A DNA stretch of 41,216 nucleotides from DYRB01 sp963802205. Lineage in GTDB: Bacteria; Pseudomonadota; Gammaproteobacteria; Chromatiales; Chromatiaceae. Positions within the stretch are counted from its first letter, which is position 1. Each line of letters begins with the position of its first letter. The translations under genes and the position numbers were made by a program. Under the pieces are notes generated by a model. It did no database searches. It was not told where the DNA came from and was given only the letters and a program-made list of their open reading frames with translations. Where the stretch lies: NCBI GenBank assembly GCA_963802205.1, contig CAWDHW010000026.1, positions 1-41,216 of the forward strand, given 5' to 3'. Positions 16,148-23,762 of the stretch are shown piece by piece.

Positions 16148-16888
16148 ATGAATTCTGCCGACCGTGAGAAGACTTGCCTGCCCGTCCTGGCCGAGACAGC
16201 CTTGTTTCGCGACCTGGACGCGGAGGCCCTGCGCCACCTCGCCAGCGGCTGCTATCGGCGCACCGCGGCCCGCGGGAGCATGGTGTGCGAGGCGGGCGCG
16301 GCCCTCGACGGGCTCTTCGTCCTCATCAAGGGCCGGGTCAAGCTCGCCATCCTGTCGGCGGAGGGGGCCGAGCGGGTCATCGATATCGTGCTCGCCGGTG
16401 GGGTCTTCGGCGAGTCCAGTGCCTTCCTCGATCAGCCCGCGCCGGTCTACGCCGAGGCCCTGTGCGACTGCGAGATCTTGGGCGTCTCCCGGGAGCGCCT
16501 GCGCGAGGCGGTAGAACGCTGGCCGGCGGTGGCCCTGGCCCTGCTCGGTAGCCTGGCCCGCACGGTGCGCGCCCTGACCCGCGACCTGGAGGCCTGCTGC
16601 CTACTCTCCGCCGGGCAGCGGGTCGTGCGCTTCTTGCTCAACGAGGCGACCTGCGACGATGTCGGGTCGGGCCCTGGGTCGGATTCTGGGCCGAGCCGCG
16701 GGCTGGACTCCGGCGAGGTCGCCCTGTCGGCGGCCAAGGTGGTGGTCGCCTCCAGCCTCAATCTGACCCCCGAGACCTTTTCGCGGGAGCTGCATGTCCT
16801 GGCCCGGGACGGGCTCATCGAAGTGAACCACCGCATCATCCGCGTCCACTCCCTGGCGAAGTTGCGCAGGCGCTGCGGGGCCAGCTGA
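16148..16888 (+). CDS. Crp/Fnr-family transcriptional regulator (Dnr/NnrR-like)
   Basis: A 246-residue protein with an N-terminal cyclic-nucleotide-binding-type beta-roll (LFVLIKGRVKLAILS, GGVFGESSAFLD, residues about 20-115), a dimerisation helix (about 117-150) and a winged helix ending in ASSLNLTPETFSRELHVLARDGLIEV. The recognition helix has the E-x-x-S-R core expected for a TTGAT-N4-ATCAA site. It lacks the clustered N-terminal Fe-S cysteines of true FNR, pointing to the Dnr/NnrR NO-responsive branch. A 17-residue Gly/Ser/Asp/Pro-rich insert (about 173-189) interrupts the DNA-binding domain. Met at 16148 starts the domain; the upstream open frame looks non-coding. It is divergent from narXL and lies just before the nap boxes. 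Confidence 0.8.
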   Translation: MNSADREKTCLPVLAETALFRDLDAEALRHLASGCYRRTAARGSMVCEAGAALDGLFVLIKGRVKLAILSAEGAERVIDIVLAGGVFGESSAFLDQPAPVYAEALCDCEILGVSRERLREAVERWPAVALALLGSLARTVRALTRDLEACCLLSAGQRVVRFLLNEATCDDVGSGPGSDSGPSRGLDSGEVALSAAKVVVASSLNLTPETFSRELHVLARDGLIEVNHRIIRVHSLAKLRRRCGAS

Positions 16889-16919
16889 CTCCTCGGTTGG
16901 CTGCGGACCTGGCCCAGAG

Positions 16920-16933
16920 TTGATCCAGATCAT
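16920..16933 (+). promoter_or_regulatory. FNR/Dnr-type box 1 upstream of napD
   Basis: TTGATCCAGATCAT matches TTGAT-N4-ATCAA at 9 of the 10 defined bases. It lies 32 bases after the stop of the Crp/Fnr-type gene and its centre is 39 bases upstream of the second box. Confidence 0.65.
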
Positions 16934-16958
16934 GATTTCCCCTCAGCAGCCGCGTGAC

Positions 16959-16972
16959 TTGATGTGGATCAA
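16959..16972 (+). promoter_or_regulatory. FNR/Dnr-type box 2 upstream of napD (perfect)
   Basis: TTGATGTGGATCAA is a perfect TTGAT-N4-ATCAA site. Its centre is about 77 bases upstream of the napD start. If it acts at -41.5, transcription would begin near 17007, leaving a leader of about 36 bases. It is the likely activator site for the whole nap operon. Confidence 0.78.
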
Positions 16973-17042
16973 GTGCGCCGAGGCGAGCGGCGGTGAGCAT
17001 GTTGTGCGATTTGACCCGGGCGATGACGGAAGAGGCAATCGA

Positions 17043-17309
17043 ATGAATGTCTGTGGGTGTGTCGTAGAGACCAGGGCGCAGGACGCCCCGGCCGTGGCCC
17101 AGGCGCTTTTGGCGCTGCCCGGGGTCGGGCTGCACGCGAGCGAGGGCGGCAAGCTCGTGGTTACGGTGGAGGACACCCCCGAGACGATGGCGGCGGACAC
17201 CCTGGCGGCGTTGGGCCATGTGGCCGGCGTCCTGAATACATCCCTGATCTACCACTACGGTGGAGACGAACCCCTGGAGGATGGTGACCGTGAATATCAG
17301 TCGGCGTGA
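17043..17309 (+). CDS. napD: NapA maturation chaperone NapD
   Basis: An 88-residue protein with the NapD ferredoxin-like fold pattern: MNVCGCVVETRAQDA, LALPGVGLHASEGGKLVVTVED, and GVLNTSLIYHYGGDEP. NapD binds the Tat signal peptide of NapA in the cytoplasm and controls its export. The frame is open further upstream through the FNR boxes, but the Met at 17043, preceded by AGAGG, is the start that matches the family length. It overlaps napA by 29 bases. Confidence 0.88.
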   Translation: MNVCGCVVETRAQDAPAVAQALLALPGVGLHASEGGKLVVTVEDTPETMAADTLAALGHVAGVLNTSLIYHYGGDEPLEDGDREYQSA

Positions 17310-19866
17310 CTTCATCAAGGCTCAGGCGGCGATGGCCGCAGCGGCGGCGGTAGGTATCACCCTGCCGATGGAGACTCAGGCCCAGGCCGCGGGGGCAGCA
17401 GGCGATGAGGGCATCCGTTGGGACAAGGCCCCCTGCCGCTTCTGCGGGACCGGATGCAGCGTCCTGGTGGGGGTCAAGGACGGCAAGGTCGTGGCCAGTC
17501 AGGGTGACCCGGACGCCCCGGTCAACCGTGGCCTGAACTGCATCAAGGGCTACTTCCTGCCGAAGATCATGTACGGCAAGGACCGCCTGACCCAGCCCCT
17601 GCTGCGCAAGACCAACGGTCAGTACGACAAGAACGGCAAGTTCGAGCCCGTCTCCTGGGACGAGGCCTTCGACATCATGGCCCAGAAGTGGAAGGAGGCC
17701 ATGAAGAAGGAGGGCGGCGTGACCCGGGTGGGCATGTTCGGCTCCGGTCAGTGGACCATCTGGGAGGGCTACGCCGCCGCGAAGCTGATGAAGGCCGGCC
17801 TGCGCTCCAACAACCTCGATCCTAACGCGCGGCACTGCATGGCCTCCGCGGTGGTGGGCTTCATGCGCACCTTCGGTATCGACGAGCCCATGGGCTGCTA
17901 CGACGACCTGGAGCATGCCGACGTCTTCGTCCTCTGGGGCGCCAACATGGCGGAGATGCACCCCATCCTGTGGTCGCGCCTGACCGACCGGCGCCTGACC
18001 CACGAGGGGTGCGAGGTCCACGTCATGTCTACCTTCGAGCACCGCAGCTTCGAGTTGGCGGACAACCCCATCGTCTTCAAGCCGCAGACGGATCTGGCCA
18101 TCCAGAACTACATCTGCAACTACATCATCCAGAACGGCAAGGTCAACAAGGCCTTCGTCGATGCCCACTGCAACTTCAAAAAGACCAACCTGAACATCGG
18201 ATACGGGCTGCGGCCCAATACCCCACAGGAGCAGGCGGCGACCAACAACGGCTACCTCGACCCGACGGACCCGGAGAAGAAAAAGAAGAAGGGCGATCCC
18301 ATGGGCTCCGAGCCCATCACCTTCGAGGAGTTCGCCAAGCTGGTGGAGCCCTATACCCTGGACTATGTCTCGGAGCTGTCGGGGGTACCCAAGGAGAACC
18401 TGGAGGCCCTGGCCAAGGCGTATGCGGACCCCAACAAGAAGGTCGTCTCCTTCTGGACCATGGGTTTCAATCAACACACCCGCGGCAGTTGGGTCAATTC
18501 CAACATGTACAACGTCCACCTGTTGGTGGGCAAGATCTCCGAGCCCGGCAACGGCCCCTTCTCGCTGACCGGGCAGCCCTCGGCCTGCGGCACAGCCCGT
18601 GAGGTCGGCACCTTCGCCCACCGCCTGCCCGCGGACATGGTGGTGATGAAGCCGGAGCACCGCGCGGCGGCCGAGAAGATCTGGCAGCTCCCGGAGGGGA
18701 CCATCAACCCCAACATCGGCTACCACGCCGTCTTGATGCACCGCATGCTCAAGGACGGCAAGATGAATTGCTACTGGCAGCAGTGCAACAACAACATGCA
18801 GGCGGCGCCCAACATGAACGGGGAAAGCTATCCCGGTTGGCGCAACCCGGACAATTTTATCACCGTTTCCGACCCCTATCCGACGGTCTCGGCCCAGGCC
18901 GCGGACCTGATCCTGCCCACCGCCATGTGGACCGAGAAGGAGGGGGCCTACGGCAATGCCGAGCGCCGCAGCCAGTTCTGGCGGCAGCAGGTGAAGGCCC
19001 CGGGGCAATCGCAGTCCGACATGTGGCAGGTCATGGAGTTCGCCAAGCGCTTCATGGTGGAGGAGGTCTGGCCGGAGGAACTGCTGGCCAAGGAGCCGGA
19101 GTACCGCGGCAAGAACCTCTACCAGATCCTGTTCGAGAACGGGGTGGTCAACCAATTCCCCTTCGAGGGCAAGATCGTCGATGACCGCGGCAATGAATAC
19201 GGCAACGACGAGAGCGCCCACTTCGGCTATTACGTGCAAAAGGGGCTGTTCGAGGAATACGCCAGCTTCGGGCGCGGCCATGCCCACGACCTCGCCCCCT
19301 TCGACACCTACCACAAGGCACGCGGTCTGCGTTGGCCTGTGGTGGACGGCAAGGAGACCCTGTGGCGCTTCCGCGAAGGCTATGATCCCTATGTGGCCAA
19401 GAACAACCCGAACGGGGCCAAGGGCGATGTCTATTTCTATGGCAACAAGGACGGCAAGGCGAACGTCATCTTCGCCCCCTATGACCCGCCGGCGGAGGTC
19501 CCGGACGCCGAGTTCCCGTTGTGGCTGTGCACCGGGCGAGTCCTGGAGCATTGGCACTCGGGTTCCATGACCAGGCGCGTCCCGGAGCTCTACAAGGCGG
19601 TCCCGGATGCCCTGCTGTTCATGAATAAGGAGGATGCCAAGCGGCTGGGTCTGCGCGACGGCCAGGCGGCGAAGATCTCATCGCGCCGCGGGGAAGTGAT
19701 CGCCACTGTCGAGACCCGAGGGCGCAACCGGCCGCCGGTGGGCCTCGTCTATATCCCCTGGTTTGACGCGAGTCGCCTGGTCAATAAGCTGACCCTGGAT
19801 GCCACCTGTCCGCTCTCGAAAGAGACCGACTATAAGAAGTGCGCTGTCAAGGTAGAGAAGGCTTAG
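17281..19866 (+). CDS. napA: Periplasmic nitrate reductase catalytic subunit NapA
   Basis: An 861-residue molybdoenzyme. The Tat signal is ISRRDFIKAQAAMAAAAAVG, with a cleavage region near AQA. One [4Fe-4S] cluster is bound by C52-x2-C55-x3-C59-x27-C87. C186 in DPNARHCMAS is the expected Mo ligand. SFWTMGFNQHTRG and GQPSACGTAREVGTFAHRLP are typical NapA MGD-binding blocks. It reduces nitrate to nitrite in the periplasm with electrons from NapB. A loop near residue 335 carries five consecutive lysines, longer and more basic than I expect, but in frame. The exact start is uncertain: ATG 17281, or GTG at 17284 or 17290, since GGAGG lies only 2 bases before 17281. Confidence 0.93.
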   Translation: MVTVNISRRDFIKAQAAMAAAAAVGITLPMETQAQAAGAAGDEGIRWDKAPCRFCGTGCSVLVGVKDGKVVASQGDPDAPVNRGLNCIKGYFLPKIMYGKDRLTQPLLRKTNGQYDKNGKFEPVSWDEAFDIMAQKWKEAMKKEGGVTRVGMFGSGQWTIWEGYAAAKLMKAGLRSNNLDPNARHCMASAVVGFMRTFGIDEPMGCYDDLEHADVFVLWGANMAEMHPILWSRLTDRRLTHEGCEVHVMSTFEHRSFELADNPIVFKPQTDLAIQNYICNYIIQNGKVNKAFVDAHCNFKKTNLNIGYGLRPNTPQEQAATNNGYLDPTDPEKKKKKGDPMGSEPITFEEFAKLVEPYTLDYVSELSGVPKENLEALAKAYADPNKKVVSFWTMGFNQHTRGSWVNSNMYNVHLLVGKISEPGNGPFSLTGQPSACGTAREVGTFAHRLPADMVVMKPEHRAAAEKIWQLPEGTINPNIGYHAVLMHRMLKDGKMNCYWQQCNNNMQAAPNMNGESYPGWRNPDNFITVSDPYPTVSAQAADLILPTAMWTEKEGAYGNAERRSQFWRQQVKAPGQSQSDMWQVMEFAKRFMVEEVWPEELLAKEPEYRGKNLYQILFENGVVNQFPFEGKIVDDRGNEYGNDESAHFGYYVQKGLFEEYASFGRGHAHDLAPFDTYHKARGLRWPVVDGKETLWRFREGYDPYVAKNNPNGAKGDVYFYGNKDGKANVIFAPYDPPAEVPDAEFPLWLCTGRVLEHWHSGSMTRRVPELYKAVPDALLFMNKEDAKRLGLRDGQAAKISSRRGEVIATVETRGRNRPPVGLVYIPWFDASRLVNKLTLDATCPLSKETDYKKCAVKVEKA

Positions 19867-19878
19867 AGGTTCCATGGT

Positions 19879-19946
19879 CCGCAAATGAACGGCAGTGGAT
19901 GGCCACTGAGAATGTACTAGGCGAGCACGCCTGCGTTCATTTGCGG
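19879..19946. repeat. 68-bp three-way-junction inverted repeat between napA and napG
   Basis: The outer arms CCGCAAATGAACG (19879-19891) and CGTTCATTTGCGG (19934-19946) pair perfectly over 13 bp. Inside are two more hairpins: CAGTGG/CCACTG with a 4-base loop (19893-19908), and AGGCG/CGCCT with an AGCA loop (19919-19932). As RNA or cruciform DNA this makes a compact three-way junction beginning 12 bases after the napA stop. It could be an mRNA stabiliser or processing site that separates napA levels from napGHBC, a partial terminator, or a small repeat element. There is no T-run. Confidence 0.75.
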
Positions 19947-19995
19947 CTGAGGTTCAGACATCAGGCAATTCGATTGACACTTACGAGTTGCAGTA

Positions 19996-20910
19996 ATGGC
20001 CACCAAGGCTAAAGACAAGGGTACCGGGGTCAATCGTCGCCAATTTATCGGCGACGCGCTCAAGACCGCCTGCGGGGTGGGGCTGTTCGGGCTTGGCCTC
20101 GGGCTCTATTCCCAGCGAGCCGCGTCCCTGCCGGCGGCGGCGATTCGGCCGCCGGGGGCCCTGCCGGAGGATCAGTTCAATGGCGCCTGTATCCGTTGCG
20201 GTTTGTGCGTCCGTGACTGCCCGTTCGACATGATCCACCTGGCCAGGCTGGGTGACCCTGTGACCGTCGGGACCCCGTTCTTCTACGCCCGGGAAAAGGG
20301 CTGCGAGATGTGCGAGGACATCCCCTGCGTGGTTGCCTGTCCCACCAATGCCCTCGATCACTCCCTCACGGACATCAACAAGGCACGGATGGGGCTTGCA
20401 GTCTTGGTGGATCACGAGAGCTGTATTGCCTTTCTGGGGTTGCGCTGCGAGGTCTGTTACCAGATCTGCCCAGTCCGGGACAAGGCCATCACCCTGGACC
20501 GTCTCCATAATGAGCGTTCCGGCAAGCATGCCTTCTTCATACCGGTGGTGCATTCAGACCACTGCACCGGCTGCGGCAAGTGCGAGGAGGCCTGCATCCT
20601 GGAGCAGGCGGCGATCAAGGTCCTTCCGGAGCACTTGGCCAAGGGAGAACTCGGACCGCACTATCGTTTGGGCTGGAAGCAGAAGGAGGCGGCGGGTGGC
20701 GCCCTGGTGACCCCGGACGCTGAGCACCAGTACAACCTTCCCGAAGGGATGCGCTACGAGCACGGCGGGCGCGGCCTGATCGAGGGCATGCCGATGCCCC
20801 CGGGCGTCGGTACGGGCGCCGAGTCCGGGGTGGAGCCCCTGGCGGTGCCGACGCCGGGACCGGGTTCGGCCAACCCACTGGAAACCCTCAATGGGGGGGC
20901 GGCCCTCTAG
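19996..20910 (+). CDS. napG: Ferredoxin-type quinol dehydrogenase component NapG
   Basis: A 304-residue periplasmic iron-sulfur protein with a Tat motif (VNRRQFIGDALKTACGVGLFG) and four [4Fe-4S] cysteine clusters: CIRCGLCVRDCP, CEMCEDIPCVVACP, CEVCYQICP and CTGCGKCEEACI. This is the NapG/MauM layout. With NapH it forms a quinol-oxidising branch to NapB/NapA. The C-terminal 60 residues are Gly/Pro-rich and probably flexible, longer than in E. coli NapG. A gap of 129 bases carrying the three-way repeat separates it from napA, and napH starts 13 bases after its stop. Confidence 0.9.
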   Translation: MATKAKDKGTGVNRRQFIGDALKTACGVGLFGLGLGLYSQRAASLPAAAIRPPGALPEDQFNGACIRCGLCVRDCPFDMIHLARLGDPVTVGTPFFYAREKGCEMCEDIPCVVACPTNALDHSLTDINKARMGLAVLVDHESCIAFLGLRCEVCYQICPVRDKAITLDRLHNERSGKHAFFIPVVHSDHCTGCGKCEEACILEQAAIKVLPEHLAKGELGPHYRLGWKQKEAAGGALVTPDAEHQYNLPEGMRYEHGGRGLIEGMPMPPGVGTGAESGVEPLAVPTPGPGSANPLETLNGGAAL

Positions 20911-20922
20911 GGCTGAATCACC

Positions 20923-21819
20923 ATGCAGAACAACGGTTATCCCGGCCAGTCGGCGGTCCAGGAGCAGGGGTGGCTCAAGGCCCACAAGTGGCTCCTGCTG
21001 CGCCGTGCCAGTCAACTCGGCCTGCTTGGGGTCTTCCTGTTGGGACCATTGGCGGGGGTCTGGATCGTGGAGGGCAACCTGTCGGCCAGCATGACCCTCG
21101 GCGTCCTGCCTCTGACGGACCCCATGCTGCTGTTGCAGTCCATGGCCTCCGGGGCCTGGCCGGTGTTGAGCGGGTTCATCGGCGCCCTGATCGTGCTGGC
21201 CTTCTACGCCCTGGTCGGGGGCCGGGTCTTCTGTTCCTGGGTCTGCCCCATCAATCTGGTGGCAGACCTCGCGGTTTGGCTGCGTCGGCGCTTCGATCTG
21301 CGGACCACCTCGCGCCTGTCGCGCAACCTGCGCTACTGGGTGCTGGGGGTGGTGCTGGTCCTGCCCGCGGCCACCGGTGTCATCGCCTGGGAGGCCGTCA
21401 ACCCGGTTTCCATGGCCCACCGCGGCCTGTTCTTCGGGATGGGGTTGGCCTGGACCCTGATAGCCGCCGTCTTTCTGTTCGACTTGCTGGTGGCCCGCCA
21501 CGGTTGGTGTGGGCACCTGTGTCCCGTAGGGGCCTTTTACGGGCTGATCGGGGTCAAGGCCCAGGTGCGCGTCTCGGCCTACCAACGGGAGCGCTGCGAC
21601 GACTGCATGGACTGCTTCAACATCTGCCCCGAGCCGCAGGTCATCAAGCCTGCCCTCAAGGGCGCCAAGGACGGGATAGGGCCCGTCATCCTCGACATCA
21701 ATTGCACAAACTGCGGGCGCTGTATCGATGTCTGTTCCATGGACGTCTTCCGCTTTGGTACCCGCTCGGGCGCTGCTCCTGTGTCGGCGCTCGGGTCGGG
21801 GACAACCCAGGGGGCCTGA
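20923..21819 (+). CDS. napH: Quinol dehydrogenase membrane component NapH
   Basis: A 298-residue protein with four or so transmembrane helices, the two cytoplasmic C-x3-CP motifs diagnostic of NapH (CSWVCP near 105 and CGHLCP near 191), and two C-terminal [4Fe-4S] ferredoxin motifs (CDDCMDCFNICP and CTNCGRCIDVC). It anchors NapG and takes electrons from menaquinol or ubiquinol. The last 20 residues are Ser/Ala/Gly-rich. It sits between napG and napB with short spacers. Confidence 0.9.
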   Translation: MQNNGYPGQSAVQEQGWLKAHKWLLLRRASQLGLLGVFLLGPLAGVWIVEGNLSASMTLGVLPLTDPMLLLQSMASGAWPVLSGFIGALIVLAFYALVGGRVFCSWVCPINLVADLAVWLRRRFDLRTTSRLSRNLRYWVLGVVLVLPAATGVIAWEAVNPVSMAHRGLFFGMGLAWTLIAAVFLFDLLVARHGWCGHLCPVGAFYGLIGVKAQVRVSAYQRERCDDCMDCFNICPEPQVIKPALKGAKDGIGPVILDINCTNCGRCIDVCSMDVFRFGTRSGAAPVSALGSGTTQGA

Positions 21820-21893
21820 TGCCGGTTCCACCGGCCAGACAGACCAGCCCATCCAATCGAGCCAACCCAACGCAATAGGTGGTGGAGAACGCG

Positions 21894-22346
21894 ATGAACA
21901 AGACGATCCGAATGGCGACCCAGTCGCTCGCCCTTTCCCTGACCCTGCTGGCCCTTGGTCCAAGCCTTGCGGCGGATGTCGCTGCGGTGGTCGATCCACA
22001 GCGCAAGGACCTGGCGCTGGATGCGGGCTCTCCCCCGACGGAGCGCCGCAAGGTCGAGGTGATCCAGGGCGGTATCGAGCGTTCCTACAAGGAGCAGCCA
22101 CCCATGATTCCGCATGCGATCGAGAAATACGAGATCAGCCTGCGGCTGAACGGTTGCCTCAAGTGCCACAGCGAAGAGACCTATCAGACCGAAAAGGCCC
22201 CCAAGCTCGGTGATAGCCATTACCTGGACCGGGACGGCAAGAGGCTCGATAAGGTGTCGTCGCGGCGCTACTTCTGCACTCAATGCCATGCCGTGCAATT
22301 CGAGGGGGCGCCGTTGGTGGACAATAGCTTCACTGGACGCCGCTAA
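21894..22346 (+). CDS. napB: Diheme cytochrome NapB, electron donor to NapA
   Basis: A 150-residue protein with a Sec signal peptide (MNKTIRMATQSLALSLTLLALG, cleavage near SLAAD). It has two heme c motifs, CLKCH and CTQCH, in the NapB context (PPMIPHAIEKYEISLRLNGC, YLDRDG, SRRYFCTQCHAVQ). It passes electrons from NapC/NapGH to NapA. A GTG at 21879 opens the same frame 15 bases earlier, but the ATG at 21894, with GGTGGAG upstream, is preferred. Confidence 0.9.
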   Translation: MNKTIRMATQSLALSLTLLALGPSLAADVAAVVDPQRKDLALDAGSPPTERRKVEVIQGGIERSYKEQPPMIPHAIEKYEISLRLNGCLKCHSEETYQTEKAPKLGDSHYLDRDGKRLDKVSSRRYFCTQCHAVQFEGAPLVDNSFTGRR

Positions 22347-22428
22347 GTCCCTCGGGAGGCAGCCCCGGTCTGAGGACAGGCGGCCTGCGAATTAAAGAAC
22401 AATAATCCGCACTGTTGGAGTGAAAGCC

Positions 22429-23019
22429 ATGTCGGAAGAGAAACCCCGTACCGCAAGAAAGGCCATGACCCTGCTGCTCATTGGCGTCGTCGCCGGCATC
22501 ATCCTCTGGGGCGGCTTCAACACCGCCATGGAGGTGACCAATACTGAGACCTTCTGCATTTCCTGCCATGAGATGGAGGCCAATGTCTATAAGGAACTCC
22601 AGGACACGGTGCACTACCAGAATCGTACCGGGGTGCGCGCCACCTGTCCCGATTGCCATGTACCGAAGGATTGGGTGCATAAGATCGCCCGCAAGATCCA
22701 GGCAAGCAACGAGCTCTATCACCACTTCATCAAGGGCACCATCGACACGCGCCAGAAGTTTGAGGCCAAGCGCATGGAGCTGGCCCAGAACGTCTGGACA
22801 TCCATGAAGGGCAACGACTCCCGCGAGTGCCGGAACTGCCACAACTTCGATTCTATGGACTACGACAAGCAGGACGCCCGCAGTTCCACCCGACATGAGG
22901 ACGCCCAAGAGCAGGGCCTGACCTGCATCGACTGCCACAAGGGGATCGCCCACAAGTTGCCGAAGGAATACAACCCGGAGAAGGACGTCGCCGGCCAGAA
23001 CGTCTATTACCGCAAATGA
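22429..23019 (+). CDS. napC: Tetraheme membrane cytochrome NapC (NapC/NirT family)
   Basis: A 196-residue protein with one N-terminal membrane helix (TLLLIGVVAGIILWGGFNTAM) and four heme c motifs: CISCH, CPDCH, CRNCH and CIDCH. This is the standard NapC layout: a quinol dehydrogenase facing the periplasm that feeds NapB. The Met at 22429 is chosen over a GTG at 22420 because TTGGAG lies 9 bases upstream of it. It closes the recognisable napDAGHBC order. No napF or napE was found in the window. Confidence 0.9.
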   Translation: MSEEKPRTARKAMTLLLIGVVAGIILWGGFNTAMEVTNTETFCISCHEMEANVYKELQDTVHYQNRTGVRATCPDCHVPKDWVHKIARKIQASNELYHHFIKGTIDTRQKFEAKRMELAQNVWTSMKGNDSRECRNCHNFDSMDYDKQDARSSTRHEDAQEQGLTCIDCHKGIAHKLPKEYNPEKDVAGQNVYYRK

Positions 23020-23093
23020 GTCCGGCGGGGGTGGTCTCGTCTGTGGACCGCCCCTGTTAACCAGCCCCGCACCGATCCGCCGTAAAAGAAGTC

Positions 23094-23714
23094 ATGCGCT
23101 GCGTCGTCCCAAGTCTCAGTCTCGCCCTGATCCTCGTCGCGCCCCAGGCCAGTGCCGCAGACCCAGACGCAGGTGGTAGCCTGTTCCTCAAGGAGTGTGC
23201 CGGCTGCCACGGGGCCGAAGGCATTGGCGGCAAGGACGGCGAATACCCTCGCTTGGCCGGGTTGCCCGCGGGCTACCTGTCTCAGCAGCTTAGGGACCTG
23301 CGTGACCGAAAGCGGGTCAACAAACCGATGCTCCCCATCTTCAAGGTCGGGCGGCTCAATGCCGATCATATTGCCGACATCACCGCCTATCTGAGTGCCA
23401 TGCCGGTGCCGGAGCCCTCTCTGGTGGGGGTCCCTTTGGCCGTCGAAGGCGATCTCGCCCTTGGCGAGGAACTCTATGCGCGCGATTGCGCCCTCTGCCA
23501 CGGCCTGGCCGGCGAGGGCAAGCCAGGGACCGACAATCCGCCTCTGCGCGCCCAATGGCCTGCGTACCTCAAACGGCAGGTGGCGGACTTCCGCGGGGAG
23601 CGTCGCGGCCACGAATACCGCGAGGCCCTGTTCCAGGAGACCGAGCCGGAGGAGTTAGAGGCCGTTCTCGCCTGGGTGCTGCAACTCAACCGACAGACCC
23701 CGCCTGTCCCCTGA
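23094..23714 (+). CDS. Periplasmic diheme cytochrome c (c4/c553-like)
   Basis: A 206-residue protein with a Sec signal (MRCVVPSLSLALILVAPQASA) and two cytochrome c class I modules. The heme sites are CAGCH and CALCH, and a likely distal Met lies in NKPMLP. The two halves are unequal; the second lacks an obvious Met ligand in the expected M-x-P context. It follows napC by 74 bases on the same strand and may be co-transcribed, perhaps as an electron shuttle to or from the Nap system. This link is by position only. Confidence 0.75.
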   Translation: MRCVVPSLSLALILVAPQASAADPDAGGSLFLKECAGCHGAEGIGGKDGEYPRLAGLPAGYLSQQLRDLRDRKRVNKPMLPIFKVGRLNADHIADITAYLSAMPVPEPSLVGVPLAVEGDLALGEELYARDCALCHGLAGEGKPGTDNPPLRAQWPAYLKRQVADFRGERRGHEYREALFQETEPEELEAVLAWVLQLNRQTPPVP

Positions 23715-23743
23715 CCCTGCAACCCAGCCGGGATGGACATTGG

Positions 23744-23762
23744 GCCTCTGTCAAACAGAGGC
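23744..23762. terminator. Hairpin at the convergent cytochrome/lon junction
   Basis: GCCTCTG-TCAAA-CAGAGGC forms a 7-bp perfect stem. It starts 29 bases after the cytochrome stop, and its loop contains the lon stop codon, so the structure overlaps the end of lon. It may act for the plus-strand transcript. There is no clear T-run on either side, so activity is uncertain. Confidence 0.4.

Noticed and set aside
18271..18300. Run of five lysines in NapA as a possible frameshift or error
   Set aside because: The frame continues correctly into conserved NapA sequence on both sides; it is a surface loop variation.
17161..19557. A 798-codon open frame antisense to napA
   Set aside because: A by-product of GC-rich codon usage opposite a well-supported molybdoenzyme gene. 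Its translation is low-complexity Val/Gly/Leu/His-rich with no recognisable motif.
19974..19979. TTGACA before napG as a -35 element
   Set aside because: The spacing would put the -10 inside the napG coding start with no TATAAT-like hexamer.
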